Position numbers and translations under genes: made by a program. The notes under the pieces are model-generated. The model did not search any database, was not told the DNA's origin, and was given only the letters and a program-made list of their open reading frames with translations. DNA of 64,000 bases. Source: Variovorax paradoxus. GTDB lineage: Bacteria > Pseudomonadota > Gammaproteobacteria > Burkholderiales > Burkholderiaceae_C. Of the stretch, positions 1 through 8,294 are shown piece after piece. Location of the stretch: positions 38,271 to 102,270 of the forward strand of contig NZ_JXQQ01000047.1 in the NCBI RefSeq assembly GCF_000834655.1, given 5' to 3'. The stretch's first letter is position 1. Every line of letters begins with the position of its first letter.

Positions 1-1800
1 CTGGATCGCGCGCTTGCGCCCCAGCCCCGTCGCGTCGCGAAAACTCGCGGCCTGCAAGCCCTCGGGCTGGGCGAGGCAATCGCGCGCCAGGGCGGCCAGC
101 CGCTCGACGGTCGCCAGCGGATAGTACAAGTCCTTCACCACCTGGAAGGTCTCGCCGCGTCGCGCGAGGCTCGCGAGCGTCTGGCGCACCATCGCCTCGC
201 TCGCACCGGTGTCCTTGGCGAGGTCGCGCACCCAGGGCGGATCGAAACCGCCGTCGGCCAGCCTGGGCAGCAGTTTCTGCGCGAGCTTCTGCTCCACCTC
301 GTTGAGCCGCGCCGCGTGGTCGGGCAGGTGCAGCCAGGTGCCGCTGCGCACGAGCGCGCCGCGCGCGATGAGCGCATCGAGTGCATGGCGCCACAACGCA
401 TCGTCGGTGCGCGGGCCGGCAAGCCGCTTGAGGCGGCGTGCGTCGGGGCCGACTTCGTCGGGCGCCGTGCGATGGAATTCCGCGAGGCGTTCGGCGATCT
501 GCGCTTCGAGCGCTGCCAGGTGTTCCTGCGCGATGGCTGTATGCCCGATGCGCACCGCATCGACTGGCAAGGGCAAAGCCGCGGCGTCCGCCAGCGAAAG
601 CGCGCGAGCCACCTGCGCCGCATCGACACCGAGCGGCGCGTTCTGCAGCAGCGCCGCAACGCGATCCGCCCGTTCGTCGATGGCCCAGGCAGCCAGCGTG
701 CGCAGCCTCTCAGGCGTGCGCCGGTAGCGCACCGGCGCGAAAGGATCGAGCACGCACACGCCCGCCACGGTGCGCGTGGCCGATGCATCGCGCAGCACGC
801 CGCGGTCGCCATGCCAGGCGCCGACCTTCTCGCGCAGCACCAGCTGGGCCACGGCGGTTTCGCCGGGCGCGAGCGTGTCGCGGTCGAGCAGCGCGATCGA
901 CGCCATCACGTCGCTCGCGCCGAGGTGTGCATGCACCGTCGCGCCCGAACGCAGCGACTTGGCCTCGTCGGGCCACAGCGTGAGCAGCACGTCGATGCGG
1001 TCGGTCGCGAGCGCGATGGACGGCGTGCAGACCCAGTCGCCGCGGTGCGCCTCGTCCTTGGTCACACCCGCCAATGCGAGCGCGCAGCGTTGACCCGCAT
1101 GCGCCGACTCGGCCTGCTGGTTCTGTGCGTGGATGCCGCGCACCCGCACCGAGCGCTCGCCGGGCCCGAGCCGCAGCTCGTCGCCGATGCGCACCGTGCC
1201 GCTGAAGACCGTGCCGGTCACCACGGTGCCGACGCCCGCGAGCGTGAAGGCGCGATCGACGGCAAGGCGAAAGGCGAGGCCCTCTTCGCGCGCACGCTCC
1301 TCGCGCGCGACCTCGAGCAGTCGCGTGCGCAGCGCGTCGATGCCTTCGCCGGTGGTGGCCGACACCGCGAGCACCGGCGCATCCGCCAGCGGTGTGGGTG
1401 CGAGCAGCGCCGCAACCTCCGCCCGCACCTGCGCGATCCTCGTGGCGTCCACGCGGTCGGCCTTGGTGATCGCCACCGTGGCATCGCGCACGCCGAGCAG
1501 CGCCACCACGGCCAGGTGCTCGCGCGTCTGCGGCATCACGCCGTCGTCGGCCGCCACCACGAGCAGCGCATGGTCGATGCCGGTCGCGCCGGCCAGCATG
1601 GTGTGCAGCAGGCGCTCGTGTCCCGGCACGTCGACGAAGCCGAGCGACACGCCATCGGGCGCGTGCAGGTACGCATAGCCCAGCTCGATGGAGATGCCGC
1701 GCCGTTTTTCTTCGGGCAGCCGGTCGGTGTCCACGCCGGTGAGGGCGCGCACCAGCGTGGTCTTGCCGTGGTCGATGTGGCCTGCGGTGCCGATGATCAT
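1..1800 (-). CDS. selB: Selenocysteine-specific translation elongation factor SelB (3' end beyond window)
   Basis: SelB is the GTPase that carries Sec-tRNA(Sec) to the ribosome and binds the SECIS hairpin in selenoprotein mRNA. The first 14 residues hold the P-loop (GHIDHGKT, about residues 7-14), followed by DVPGHE and an ITKAD guanine-specificity motif. Domains 2 and 3 follow, and the C-terminal half has the winged-helix repeats that bind SECIS RNA. The last visible residues (FRDATGLGRKRAIQ) match the fourth winged helix, so only a few dozen residues should lie past position 1. All 600 visible codons are open. It starts 13 nt after the upstream ferritin-like gene and belongs to the same transcript as selA and the formate dehydrogenase genes. 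Identification is firm; the stop codon is not in the window. Confidence 0.95.
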   Translation of the reverse strand, partial: MIIGTAGHIDHGKTTLVRALTGVDTDRLPEEKRRGISIELGYAYLHAPDGVSLGFVDVPGHERLLHTMLAGATGIDHALLVVAADDGVMPQTREHLAVVALLGVRDATVAITKADRVDATRIAQVRAEVAALLAPTPLADAPVLAVSATTGEGIDALRTRLLEVAREERAREEGLAFRLAVDRAFTLAGVGTVVTGTVFSGTVRIGDELRLGPGERSVRVRGIHAQNQQAESAHAGQRCALALAGVTKDEAHRGDWVCTPSIALATDRIDVLLTLWPDEAKSLRSGATVHAHLGASDVMASIALLDRDTLAPGETAVAQLVLREKVGAWHGDRGVLRDASATRTVAGVCVLDPFAPVRYRRTPERLRTLAAWAIDERADRVAALLQNAPLGVDAAQVARALSLADAAALPLPVDAVRIGHTAIAQEHLAALEAQIAERLAEFHRTAPDEVGPDARRLKRLAGPRTDDALWRHALDALIARGALVRSGTWLHLPDHAARLNEVEQKLAQKLLPRLADGGFDPPWVRDLAKDTGASEAMVRQTLASLARRGETFQVVKDLYYPLATVERLAALARDCLAQPEGLQAASFRDATGLGRKRAIQ

Positions 1801-1813
1801 CGCGTCGGCCTCG

Positions 1814-3028
1814 TCACATGAAGTTGCGCGTGTGCAGCGCGGACAGCCGCTCCGCCTCGTCGCGGTCGAAGCCCAGCCGCGCGAGGCGCGCACGCCGGCC
1901 GGCTGCCATGTCGCGCTGCAGTTGCTGCACGGCCGCGTGGCCACGCGCGATGGCGGCGGGCGAGAGCTCGCCGGCCGCGAGCAGCACCAGCGCATCGAAC
2001 ACTTCCTCGTTGAGCCCCGCGGTGCTGGCCAGCGCGTCGTAGCGCACCTCGATCGCGTTGCGCAACTTCGATTGGTAGTCGGGCTGCACCGAGAGCCGGT
2101 ATTCCAGGTGCGCCATGCCGAAGGCCACGTGCCGCGCCTCGTCGCGCGCGGTGAGCCGCGCGATCTGGCGCGTCACCGGGTCGGGCGCGTTCGCCTGCAG
2201 GAAGTTCAGCAGGTTCACGAAGCTGCCTTCGCCCAGCACGGCGAGCAAAAAGGTGGCGACCGAGAAATCCGGCGCATCGAACAGCGTGCGCAGCGACGCC
2301 TGCCCGCCCGCCGTCGAGAGCGCGGGCTCGTGGCCGCGCAGCGTGGCGCGCCGCGTGAACACCTCGACGTGCCGCGCCTCGTCGGCGCACTGCAGCGCCA
2401 GCACTTGCAGCACCTCGCGAAAGTGCGGGTGGATCTGCCCGAGGTGCCGCGCGGGCACCAGCAGCGCGGCGTTCTCGTTCTCGATGAGGTACGTCATCAC
2501 CTGGACCACGGCGGTTTCGATGGCGGGCGGCAGTTCGAAATCGGCGTCCCATTCGATGGCCGTGGCCGGGTCCCACTGGGCTGCCGCGGCTTGCCGATAG
2601 AGCTCGCCCGCCGTCGCGGCCCAGAGCTCGTGGCGGCGGTGCAATGCAAAGAAGAAATTCGGACTTCCCGCCTCGACGGTAGCGCCGCGCGCGGCCAGCC
2701 CCCAGCCGGCTTCGGCATCGTCGGCGGGCGCGCCGTTGATGTCGCCGAGTGCGGTGCCCGTCGCCTGCGCGTCGCGCCATCGGCCCTCGGCATGCGGGCC
2801 GCGCGTGATGCGGGCTTGCGGCTGTCCGTCGACGGTGTCGAAGCGCAGGGGATGCCCCTGGCTGCGGCACCAGGCTTGAAGGTGCATTTCCCAGTCGGGC
2901 GAGCGCCCGCGCACCTGCAGTTCGCCCCCCACCGGCCGTTCGGCCAGCGCGCGGCGAATGAGCAGCAGGGCGCCTTGGTCCAGGCCCAGCGACTCAATAT
3001 CGATAGTCGGGGTTGAGGATGGCGCCAT
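1814..3028 (-). CDS. TusA-like domain fused to ferritin-like diiron domain protein (404 aa), in selA-selB operon
   Basis: Residues 14-62 resemble TusA/SirA sulfur-carrier proteins (LGL...IRRALAERPVGGELQVRG...WCRSQGHPLRF), but the CPxP active site is replaced by DQGA, so the sulfur-carrying cysteine is missing. From about residue 165 a four-helix ferritin-like domain carries a plausible six-ligand diiron set: E183 or E185, E217xxH220 (DEARH), E267, and E297xxH300 (DEARH again). Such sites occur in diiron N-oxygenases and related oxidases. The ATG at 3028 overlaps the preceding PhnD-like gene by 35 nt; no strong ribosome binding site marks it, so the start is uncertain, but the TusA-like part requires a start near here. 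Function is unknown. Position between selA and selB suggests a link to selenium or sulfur metabolism, which is inference. Confidence 0.8.
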   Translation of the reverse strand: MAPSSTPTIDIESLGLDQGALLLIRRALAERPVGGELQVRGRSPDWEMHLQAWCRSQGHPLRFDTVDGQPQARITRGPHAEGRWRDAQATGTALGDINGAPADDAEAGWGLAARGATVEAGSPNFFFALHRRHELWAATAGELYRQAAAAQWDPATAIEWDADFELPPAIETAVVQVMTYLIENENAALLVPARHLGQIHPHFREVLQVLALQCADEARHVEVFTRRATLRGHEPALSTAGGQASLRTLFDAPDFSVATFLLAVLGEGSFVNLLNFLQANAPDPVTRQIARLTARDEARHVAFGMAHLEYRLSVQPDYQSKLRNAIEVRYDALASTAGLNEEVFDALVLLAAGELSPAAIARGHAAVQQLQRDMAAGRRARLARLGFDRDEAERLSALHTRNFM

Positions 3029-3854
3029 CGCGGCTGTAGAAGTTCTCGTCGTCCACCGCACGCTCGAGCAGCGCGTAGCCGCTGGTGCGCCCCGCGCGCC
3101 ATTCGCGCAGGCCCTCGAGTTCGAGCAGCGGCCGCACCTGCGGGTCGTCCCAGCGCATCGCCATCAGCAGCGCGACGAAACGCTCGATCAATTCGGCGGG
3201 CGCGCCCGGGCTGGTGGTGAAGTTGCAGTGGTCGTAGGCACCGGTGCGCGCGATGACGCGCGTGCTGCCCGAAGGCAGCGTGCCGTCCAGCCCGAAAGCC
3301 AGGTGGTTGCCGTCGATGAGGCAGCACGCATCGACCTCGCCGGCCATCAGCGCCACCGCCGCATCGCGCTCGCCGCCGATGTGGTCGCCGTGCTTGCCGC
3401 CGAGCACGTCGAAGTAGCGCAGCAGAAAGTCGCGCGGCTTCACGAGGCCTTCCCGGCGCAGGTGGTCGAGAGGGATCAGCGTGGCCTGCGGCGAATCGAG
3501 CGCGCCCACGCCCACCGTCTTGCCGCGCAGGTCGGCCAGCGCCTGGATCGGGCTGTCGGCGCGCACCACGATGGCCGAGCGCAGGTCGCAGTCGGTATCG
3601 CGCATTGCGACGGCATGCACCTTCTGGCCGCGGCTGCGCGCGATGCGGTCGGCGCGCACCCAGGCGAGCGGCGAGTTCCACGCCAGGTGGAGCGTGCCGT
3701 CGAACTGCGCCTCGACCTGCTTTTCGTAGTTCGAATACAGCACGTAGTCGAAGGGCAGGCCGTTCTTGGCGAAGAAGGCCTTGAAGCCTTCCCAGATGGT
3801 GACGACCTTGGGCGCGTAGGCGACGGCGCCCATGATCAACGTCGGTTCGGACAT
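2994..3854 (-). CDS. PhnD-like periplasmic-binding-fold protein without signal peptide (286 aa)
   Basis: The sequence has the fold signature of phosphate/phosphonate/phosphite ABC transporter binding proteins (PhnD family): an initial beta strand MGAVAY, a central 'LRGKTVGVG...SPQATLIPLDHLRREG' hinge region, and an AVALMAGEVDACCLIDGN stretch. The N-terminus lacks a hydrophobic signal or lipobox, so the protein is predicted to be cytoplasmic, and no ABC permease or ATPase gene is nearby. Binding-protein folds without export signals are used as enzymes in other pathways (MqnA, MqnD, Thi5), so an enzymatic or ligand-sensing role is possible. It starts 13 nt after the acyl-CoA-dehydrogenase-like gene and overlaps the diiron gene, implying co-translation. 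The fold call is good; the ligand is unknown. Confidence 0.8.
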   Translation of the reverse strand: MSEPTLIMGAVAYAPKVVTIWEGFKAFFAKNGLPFDYVLYSNYEKQVEAQFDGTLHLAWNSPLAWVRADRIARSRGQKVHAVAMRDTDCDLRSAIVVRADSPIQALADLRGKTVGVGALDSPQATLIPLDHLRREGLVKPRDFLLRYFDVLGGKHGDHIGGERDAAVALMAGEVDACCLIDGNHLAFGLDGTLPSGSTRVIARTGAYDHCNFTTSPGAPAELIERFVALLMAMRWDDPQVRPLLELEGLREWRAGRTSGYALLERAVDDENFYSRDGAILNPDYRY

Positions 3855-3867
3855 GGCAGGAAGTCTT

Positions 3868-4983
3868 TCAGAACAGCGGCAGGCCGGTGATGGCCTTGCC
3901 GATGAAGTCGTAGAGCACGTCGGAAGTGGGCGCCATCACGCTCGACGCGCGCGCGTCGCGGAACAGGCGTTCGATGCCGGCCTCCTTGCGGAAGGCCGCG
4001 CCGCCGCACACGCGCATGGCGATGTCGGTCACTTCGAGCGCGGTTTCCGCCGCGGCCGCCTTCACCTCGAGCACGCGCAGCATGGTGTCGGCGCGGCCCG
4101 CGCCGATGGCGGCCACGGTGTCGTCGAGCAGCGTCTGCACCATGTCGGTCTTGATGCGGGCGCGCGCGAGGTAGGCGCGGATGGTGGGCAGGTCGGCCAG
4201 CGACGAATCCAGGTGCACGTGCTTCGTCTGGCTCACATGGCCGATGGCGCGGCTCAACGCGCCTTCCATGAGGCCCACGGAGCATGCGGCGCTGAGCACC
4301 GAGAACCAGGGCAGCACCACGCCCATCATCGTGTCGAAGCCCTTTCCGTCTTCGCCCAGGCGCGCGTCGGCGCCGATGCGCACGTTCGCCGCGGTGATGG
4401 GCGTGGAGGCGTTGCCGCGCAGGCCCAGGCCGTCGAAGCGGCCGGGTTGGCTGAGGCCATCGGACTTCGCATCGACCAGCCACAGCGTGCTCGCGCCGTC
4501 GGCCGCAAGCGGCTTGCTCGACCAGACATAGCTGTCGGCCTCGAAGGCCGAGGTGACCCAGCTCTTGCGCGCATCGAGCACCACGTTCGCGCCGTCCGCG
4601 CGGGCAGTGCCCGTGGGCGCCCAGAAGTGGCTGCGCGAATCGGCTTCGGAGAAGGCGAGGGTGCCCAGGTGCCTGCCTTCGGCGATGGCCTTGCGCACAG
4701 CCTCGGGACCCTGCTGCTCCAGCACGGCGGTGGCGCAGTAGTGCATGCACACCACCATCGCCGTGGAGGGGCAGGTCTGCGCGATGCGCGAGACCACCTG
4801 CGCGGCTTCCTTCAGCCCCAGGCCCTGGCCGCCGACCGACGTGGCCGAGACCAGCCCGAGCAGGCCCGCCTTGCCCAGCGCCTGGATCGTCTCTCGGGGA
4901 AAGCGCGCCTCGCTGTCGGTGCGCAGGGCCAATGGCTGCAGCGTTTCCGTTTCGATACCGGCGAGCACGTCGAGGGGATTCAT
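3868..4983 (-). CDS. Acyl-CoA dehydrogenase-fold flavoprotein, possibly monooxygenase-like (371 aa)
   Basis: The protein has the full three-domain acyl-CoA dehydrogenase layout: N-terminal helices, a middle beta domain (LAFSEADSRSHFW around residue 125), and a C-terminal four-helix domain. In typical family members the C-terminus reads YEGTS with a catalytic Glu; here the aligned stretch is VMAPTSD, so Glu is replaced by Ala. That pattern is seen in the DszC/SfnB-like flavin monooxygenase branch, which suggests oxygen chemistry rather than acyl-CoA desaturation (inference). The ATG at 4983 lies 35 nt after the selA stop, so it is in the sel operon, and it is followed 13 nt later by the PhnD-like gene. 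Substrate unknown. Confidence 0.82.
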   Translation of the reverse strand: MNPLDVLAGIETETLQPLALRTDSEARFPRETIQALGKAGLLGLVSATSVGGQGLGLKEAAQVVSRIAQTCPSTAMVVCMHYCATAVLEQQGPEAVRKAIAEGRHLGTLAFSEADSRSHFWAPTGTARADGANVVLDARKSWVTSAFEADSYVWSSKPLAADGASTLWLVDAKSDGLSQPGRFDGLGLRGNASTPITAANVRIGADARLGEDGKGFDTMMGVVLPWFSVLSAACSVGLMEGALSRAIGHVSQTKHVHLDSSLADLPTIRAYLARARIKTDMVQTLLDDTVAAIGAGRADTMLRVLEVKAAAAETALEVTDIAMRVCGGAAFRKEAGIERLFRDARASSVMAPTSDVLYDFIGKAITGLPLF

Positions 4984-5018
4984 CGCTTTATCCTGGGGTT
5001 GAGGTTGCAGACGGGGGG

Positions 5019-6467
5019 TTACACCAGCCGCTCGCGAAGTTCGTCGAGCTGGGCCGTGAAGGGTGCGCTGTCTTCGAGGCAGCGCAGGTCGAGGAGGAGG
5101 CGGTCTTCCGCGATGCGGCCGATCACCGGAAGCGGCAGGCCGCGCAGCGCGGTGGCGAGCTTGTCGAGTGCCGTGCCCAGGCCCTTCTTCGCGGTGCCGG
5201 CCGGCGCGATCGCAAGGCCCGCGGAGGGCAGGCGCTCCACCGGGAGCGAGCCCGATCCGATCTGGCCGAGCAGCGGCACCACCTCGACGGTGAATCGCGG
5301 CGACACGGCCGCCTGCACGGCAGGCAGGAGCGCCTCGGCCATCTTGCGGATCGCGTCGGCAGGGCGTGTGAGCAGGCGCAGCGTCGGCAGGTCGTTCGCA
5401 AGCCGCTCGGGCCGCAGGTAGAGCGCGAGCGTCGCTTCGAGCGCGGCCAGCGGCAGCTTGCTCATGCGCAGCGCCCGCTTCATCGGGAACTTGCGGATGC
5501 GCCCCACAGCCTCCTTGCTGCCGACGATGAGCCCGGCCTGCGGGCCACCCAGCAGCTTGTCGCCGGAGAAGGTGACGACGTCGCAGCCGGCCGCGAGCAT
5601 CTCCTGCGGCAGCGGCTCGCGCGGCAGGCCGTAGTGCGCCAGGTCGACGAGCGAGCCGCTGCCGAGGTCCGTGGCCAGCGGCACGCCGCGCGCATGCGCT
5701 ATGCCGGCGAGCGTGGCCTCGTCCACTGCGGCGGTGAAGCCCTGCACCGCGTAGTTGCTGGTGTGTACCTTCATCACCAGGGCGGTCTGCGCGTTGATGG
5801 CGCGCTCGTAGTCCTGCGGATGCGTACGGTTGGTGGTGCCCACTTCGACCATGCGCGCGCCGGCGCTGGCCATCACGTCGGGCATGCGGAAGGCGCCGCC
5901 GATTTCGACCAGCTCGCCGCGAGAGACGATCACTTCGCGGTCGCGCGCGAGCGCCGCGATGGTGAGCAGCACCGCAGCCGCGTTGTTGTTGACCACCGTC
6001 GCGGCTTCGGCGCCGGTGATGGTGCACAGCAGTTCCTCGACCAGCGAATCGCGGTCGCCGCGGCTGCCGGTGGCCAGGTCGTACTCGAGGTTGTTGGGCG
6101 AGGTCATCACTGCGAGCAGGCGCTGCAATGCCGAATCGGCCAGCAGCGCGCGGCCGAGGTTGGTGTGGATGACGGTGCCGGTGAGGTTCAGCACAGCGCG
6201 CATGCGCGGCGCAAGACGGCCTTGCACACGAATGGCGAGTGCATCGCTCAGCGCTTGCGGCTGCACTTGCGCCATGGAGAGCGTGCCGGCCACGGCCCGC
6301 GCGCGAAGCGCTTCGAGCAGCGCGCGCGCTTCACCGACGACGAGGGTGCGGCCGTGCTCGGCCAGCAGGGCGCGCGGCGCGCCGGCGCGCAGCAGTTGAT
6401 CGACAGAAGGCAGATCCTGGGGCCTTGCCGTCGAGCCGTGGACCACGGACTCTTCGGGCGCCGCCAT
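5019..6467 (-). CDS. selA: L-seryl-tRNA(Sec) selenium transferase SelA
   Basis: SelA is the PLP enzyme that converts Ser-tRNA(Sec) to Sec-tRNA(Sec) using selenophosphate. At 482 aa it has the usual bacterial length. The PLP lysine is K304 in FSGDKLLGGPQAG, and the cofactor-domain stretch LNLTGTVIHTNLGRA (about 94-108) and the N-terminal helical domain are present. Its ATG shares one base with the fdhE stop codon (TGATG), so the two genes are translationally coupled. The gene lies between the formate dehydrogenase genes that need selenocysteine and selB, the usual arrangement for a selenocysteine decoding trait. selD and selC are not in the window. Confidence 0.97.
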   Translation of the reverse strand: MAAPEESVVHGSTARPQDLPSVDQLLRAGAPRALLAEHGRTLVVGEARALLEALRARAVAGTLSMAQVQPQALSDALAIRVQGRLAPRMRAVLNLTGTVIHTNLGRALLADSALQRLLAVMTSPNNLEYDLATGSRGDRDSLVEELLCTITGAEAATVVNNNAAAVLLTIAALARDREVIVSRGELVEIGGAFRMPDVMASAGARMVEVGTTNRTHPQDYERAINAQTALVMKVHTSNYAVQGFTAAVDEATLAGIAHARGVPLATDLGSGSLVDLAHYGLPREPLPQEMLAAGCDVVTFSGDKLLGGPQAGLIVGSKEAVGRIRKFPMKRALRMSKLPLAALEATLALYLRPERLANDLPTLRLLTRPADAIRKMAEALLPAVQAAVSPRFTVEVVPLLGQIGSGSLPVERLPSAGLAIAPAGTAKKGLGTALDKLATALRGLPLPVIGRIAEDRLLLDLRCLEDSAPFTAQLDELRERLV

Positions 6468-7498
6468 CAGCCGCCTCCGCCGTCGTCGAGGATTTCTTCA
6501 GGGTCGCCGAACAGCAGCATCAGGTTGTGGCCGCTGCGCTGGTGGCCGGCTTCGGAGACCAGCAGGTCGAGCGTGATGCTCGCCAGGTCGTCGGCGACGG
6601 GTTCGACCTCGGGGTCCCGCTCCATCGCGATCTGCTTCAAGTAGTGGCCGCAGCTGTCGCAGCACTCGGCCTTCACCGCGCCTTCGCGCACGCCGGTGGC
6701 GGGCAGTTCGATGCCGGGCTCGGGCGTGAGCGATTCGAAGTGGATGCCCTTGGTGCTTTCGCAGTGCGTGCACTTGATGCGCACGTAGTGCCACTCGGTG
6801 CTGCACAGCGAGCAGTGCAGGTAGCGAAAGCCCGCCTCGTCCGCGCCGATGCGCGTGATGCTCACGGTGGGCACGCTGCCGCAGCAGGGGCACTCGTTGC
6901 CGGGGTCGGTCCGGCCGAAAATGCTCTCGCCATTGCGCTCGGCCACCTGCAGCACGAGCTGCGTCCAGTAGGCCTGGAGACCGGAGGCGATCAACGGCGC
7001 CGCGGCCAGGTCGAGCCCGAACATGATGCGGCGCGAGAGCAGGTCGGCCTGCTGGTCGAGCCAGGCGTCGTCGGCGGCCACCACGCGGTCGAGCGTGTCG
7101 CGTGCCGGGCCTTCGGGCAGGCGCGCGCGGAAGAGGCCGAGCAGGCGCCGCAGCTGCGCGCGCCACACCGCATCGCGTGTCCAGCCGAACGCGGGCATCG
7201 GCGGCTTGAGCACCTTCGCGGCGGCTTCGAGCGCTTCGGATTCGGGGAGCGCGACGGCCGGATAGTCCTGCAGCACCTGGTGCTGCGCCTGCGCGAGGTC
7301 GGCGATGAAGATCAGGTACTCGCGCATCGGATGCGAGGCCGCGAGCTGGCGCAGCCGCAGCTGCCGGTCGGAGAACACCGCGGCGCGCACGGGCAGGCGA
7401 AGGAACGGCATCTGCCGCCCGGCCTGCATGGCGATCTGCTCGGGGTCGAGGACGCGCGTGGTGCGCAATGGCGGCGAAGAACCGGAAGGGCTGTTCAT
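6467..7498 (-). CDS. fdhE: Formate dehydrogenase accessory protein FdhE
   Basis: FdhE is a cytoplasmic factor needed for assembly of membrane-bound formate dehydrogenases. This 343-aa protein has the characteristic C-terminal rubredoxin-like CxxC series: CPCCG, CSLCS, CTHC and CCDSCGH. The ATG at 7498 is chosen because translation before it reads through a repeat element (7535-7645) that is clearly non-coding. It is separated from fdnI by 162 nt holding that repeat, and its stop overlaps the selA start by one base. The very end of the protein is Gly-rich (DDGGGG). Confidence 0.95.
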   Translation of the reverse strand: MNSPSGSSPPLRTTRVLDPEQIAMQAGRQMPFLRLPVRAAVFSDRQLRLRQLAASHPMREYLIFIADLAQAQHQVLQDYPAVALPESEALEAAAKVLKPPMPAFGWTRDAVWRAQLRRLLGLFRARLPEGPARDTLDRVVAADDAWLDQQADLLSRRIMFGLDLAAAPLIASGLQAYWTQLVLQVAERNGESIFGRTDPGNECPCCGSVPTVSITRIGADEAGFRYLHCSLCSTEWHYVRIKCTHCESTKGIHFESLTPEPGIELPATGVREGAVKAECCDSCGHYLKQIAMERDPEVEPVADDLASITLDLLVSEAGHQRSGHNLMLLFGDPEEILDDGGGG

Positions 7499-7534
7499 TG
7501 CGCGCACTCTACAGCGATCCTGTCGATTGTCTTG

Positions 7535-7645
7535 CTCCTTCCCCTTCCGGCGGAAGGCCGGGATGGGGGCAGCGCCCAACGAGCGCCGGTGTCGGGCAGA
7601 GGCCGTCGTGCCCCCACCCCGGCCTTCCGCCGGAAGGGGAGGGAG
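7535..7645. repeat. Intergenic palindromic repeat, family A copy 1
   Basis: Two 37-nt arms (7535-7571 and 7609-7645) are inverted copies of each other with only two mismatches, separated by 37 nt. Each arm contains a smaller palindrome, CCTTCCGGCGGAAGG. Related copies lie at 19592-19705, 36438-36551 and from 63922. This copy sits inside the operon between fdnI and fdhE, where the RNA would form a very stable hairpin that could affect mRNA stability or polarity. Confidence 0.85.
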
Positions 7646-7660
7646 AAATGCGAAAAGGCG

Positions 7661-8284
7661 CTACTCACCGCGTGTCATCTTCCGGTACCACAACGGATGG
7701 TTGAGCTTGGCCCATCCTTCGGTGACCGTGCCGCGCGTCATCGCGCGGATGCTGCCCTTGACCCACAGCGCGGCGTAGATGTGCGTGATGACCGAGAGGA
7801 TCAGAACCACCGCCGAGACCGCATGCACCACCACCGCGATGCGCCGGATCAGGATCGGGAAGAACCCGACGAACCACGGGCTCCAGAACATGAAGCCCGT
7901 CACCAGCAGCAAGAGGAGGCTGATGCCGAAGGCCCAGAACACCAGCTTCTGCCCGGCGTTGTACTTGCCCACCGGCGGCATGCTGGACTTGTCGCCCTTG
8001 AGCATCTTGGGCGCGTTCTTGATCCACTCGCCGTCGCTGCGGTCCAGGATGTTCTCGCGCCACATCGTGAAGAAAAGGAACACGAAGCCCAGCACCATCA
8101 GGAGGCCCATGAAGGGGTGCAGGATGCGCGTCCACTGGCCGCCACCGAAGAGCGTGCTCAGGAAGAACAGGCTCGGGTGGAAGAAGGCCAGGCCCGAGAG
8201 TGCGGCCGCGAAGAACATGATCGCGACGAACCAGTGGTTCATGCGGGTGGCATCGCGGTAGCGGCGAAGGTAATAGCGGGTCAT
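7661..8284 (-). CDS. fdnI: Formate dehydrogenase gamma subunit, cytochrome b556
   Basis: This 207-aa membrane protein anchors the formate dehydrogenase and passes electrons through two b haems to quinone. Four membrane segments are visible, and histidines suited as haem ligands occur in RMNHWF, ILHPF, VVHAV and VITHIY. The ATG at 8284 is preceded by GAGGAG at a good distance; an upstream in-frame GTG at 8302 would overlap fdnH and is less likely. The gene starts 10 nt after fdnH. It could be called fdoI or fdhC as well. Confidence 0.93.
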   Translation of the reverse strand: MTRYYLRRYRDATRMNHWFVAIMFFAAALSGLAFFHPSLFFLSTLFGGGQWTRILHPFMGLLMVLGFVFLFFTMWRENILDRSDGEWIKNAPKMLKGDKSSMPPVGKYNAGQKLVFWAFGISLLLLLVTGFMFWSPWFVGFFPILIRRIAVVVHAVSAVVLILSVITHIYAALWVKGSIRAMTRGTVTEGWAKLNHPLWYRKMTRGE

Positions 8285-8294
8285 CGCGTTCTCC

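Noticed and set aside
1..1800. selC (tRNA-Sec) or selD near selB
   Set aside because: I looked for a long-acceptor tRNA and a SelD reading frame around the operon and found none in the window.
1..1821. Plus-strand open frames opposite selB (for example 316-1821)
   Set aside because: They are shadows of selB, whose protein is clearly recognisable on the minus strand to the window edge.
7535..7645. Insertion sequence ends
   Set aside because: There is no transposase between or beside the arms, and the arms form one short palindrome; it is better called a dispersed intergenic repeat.
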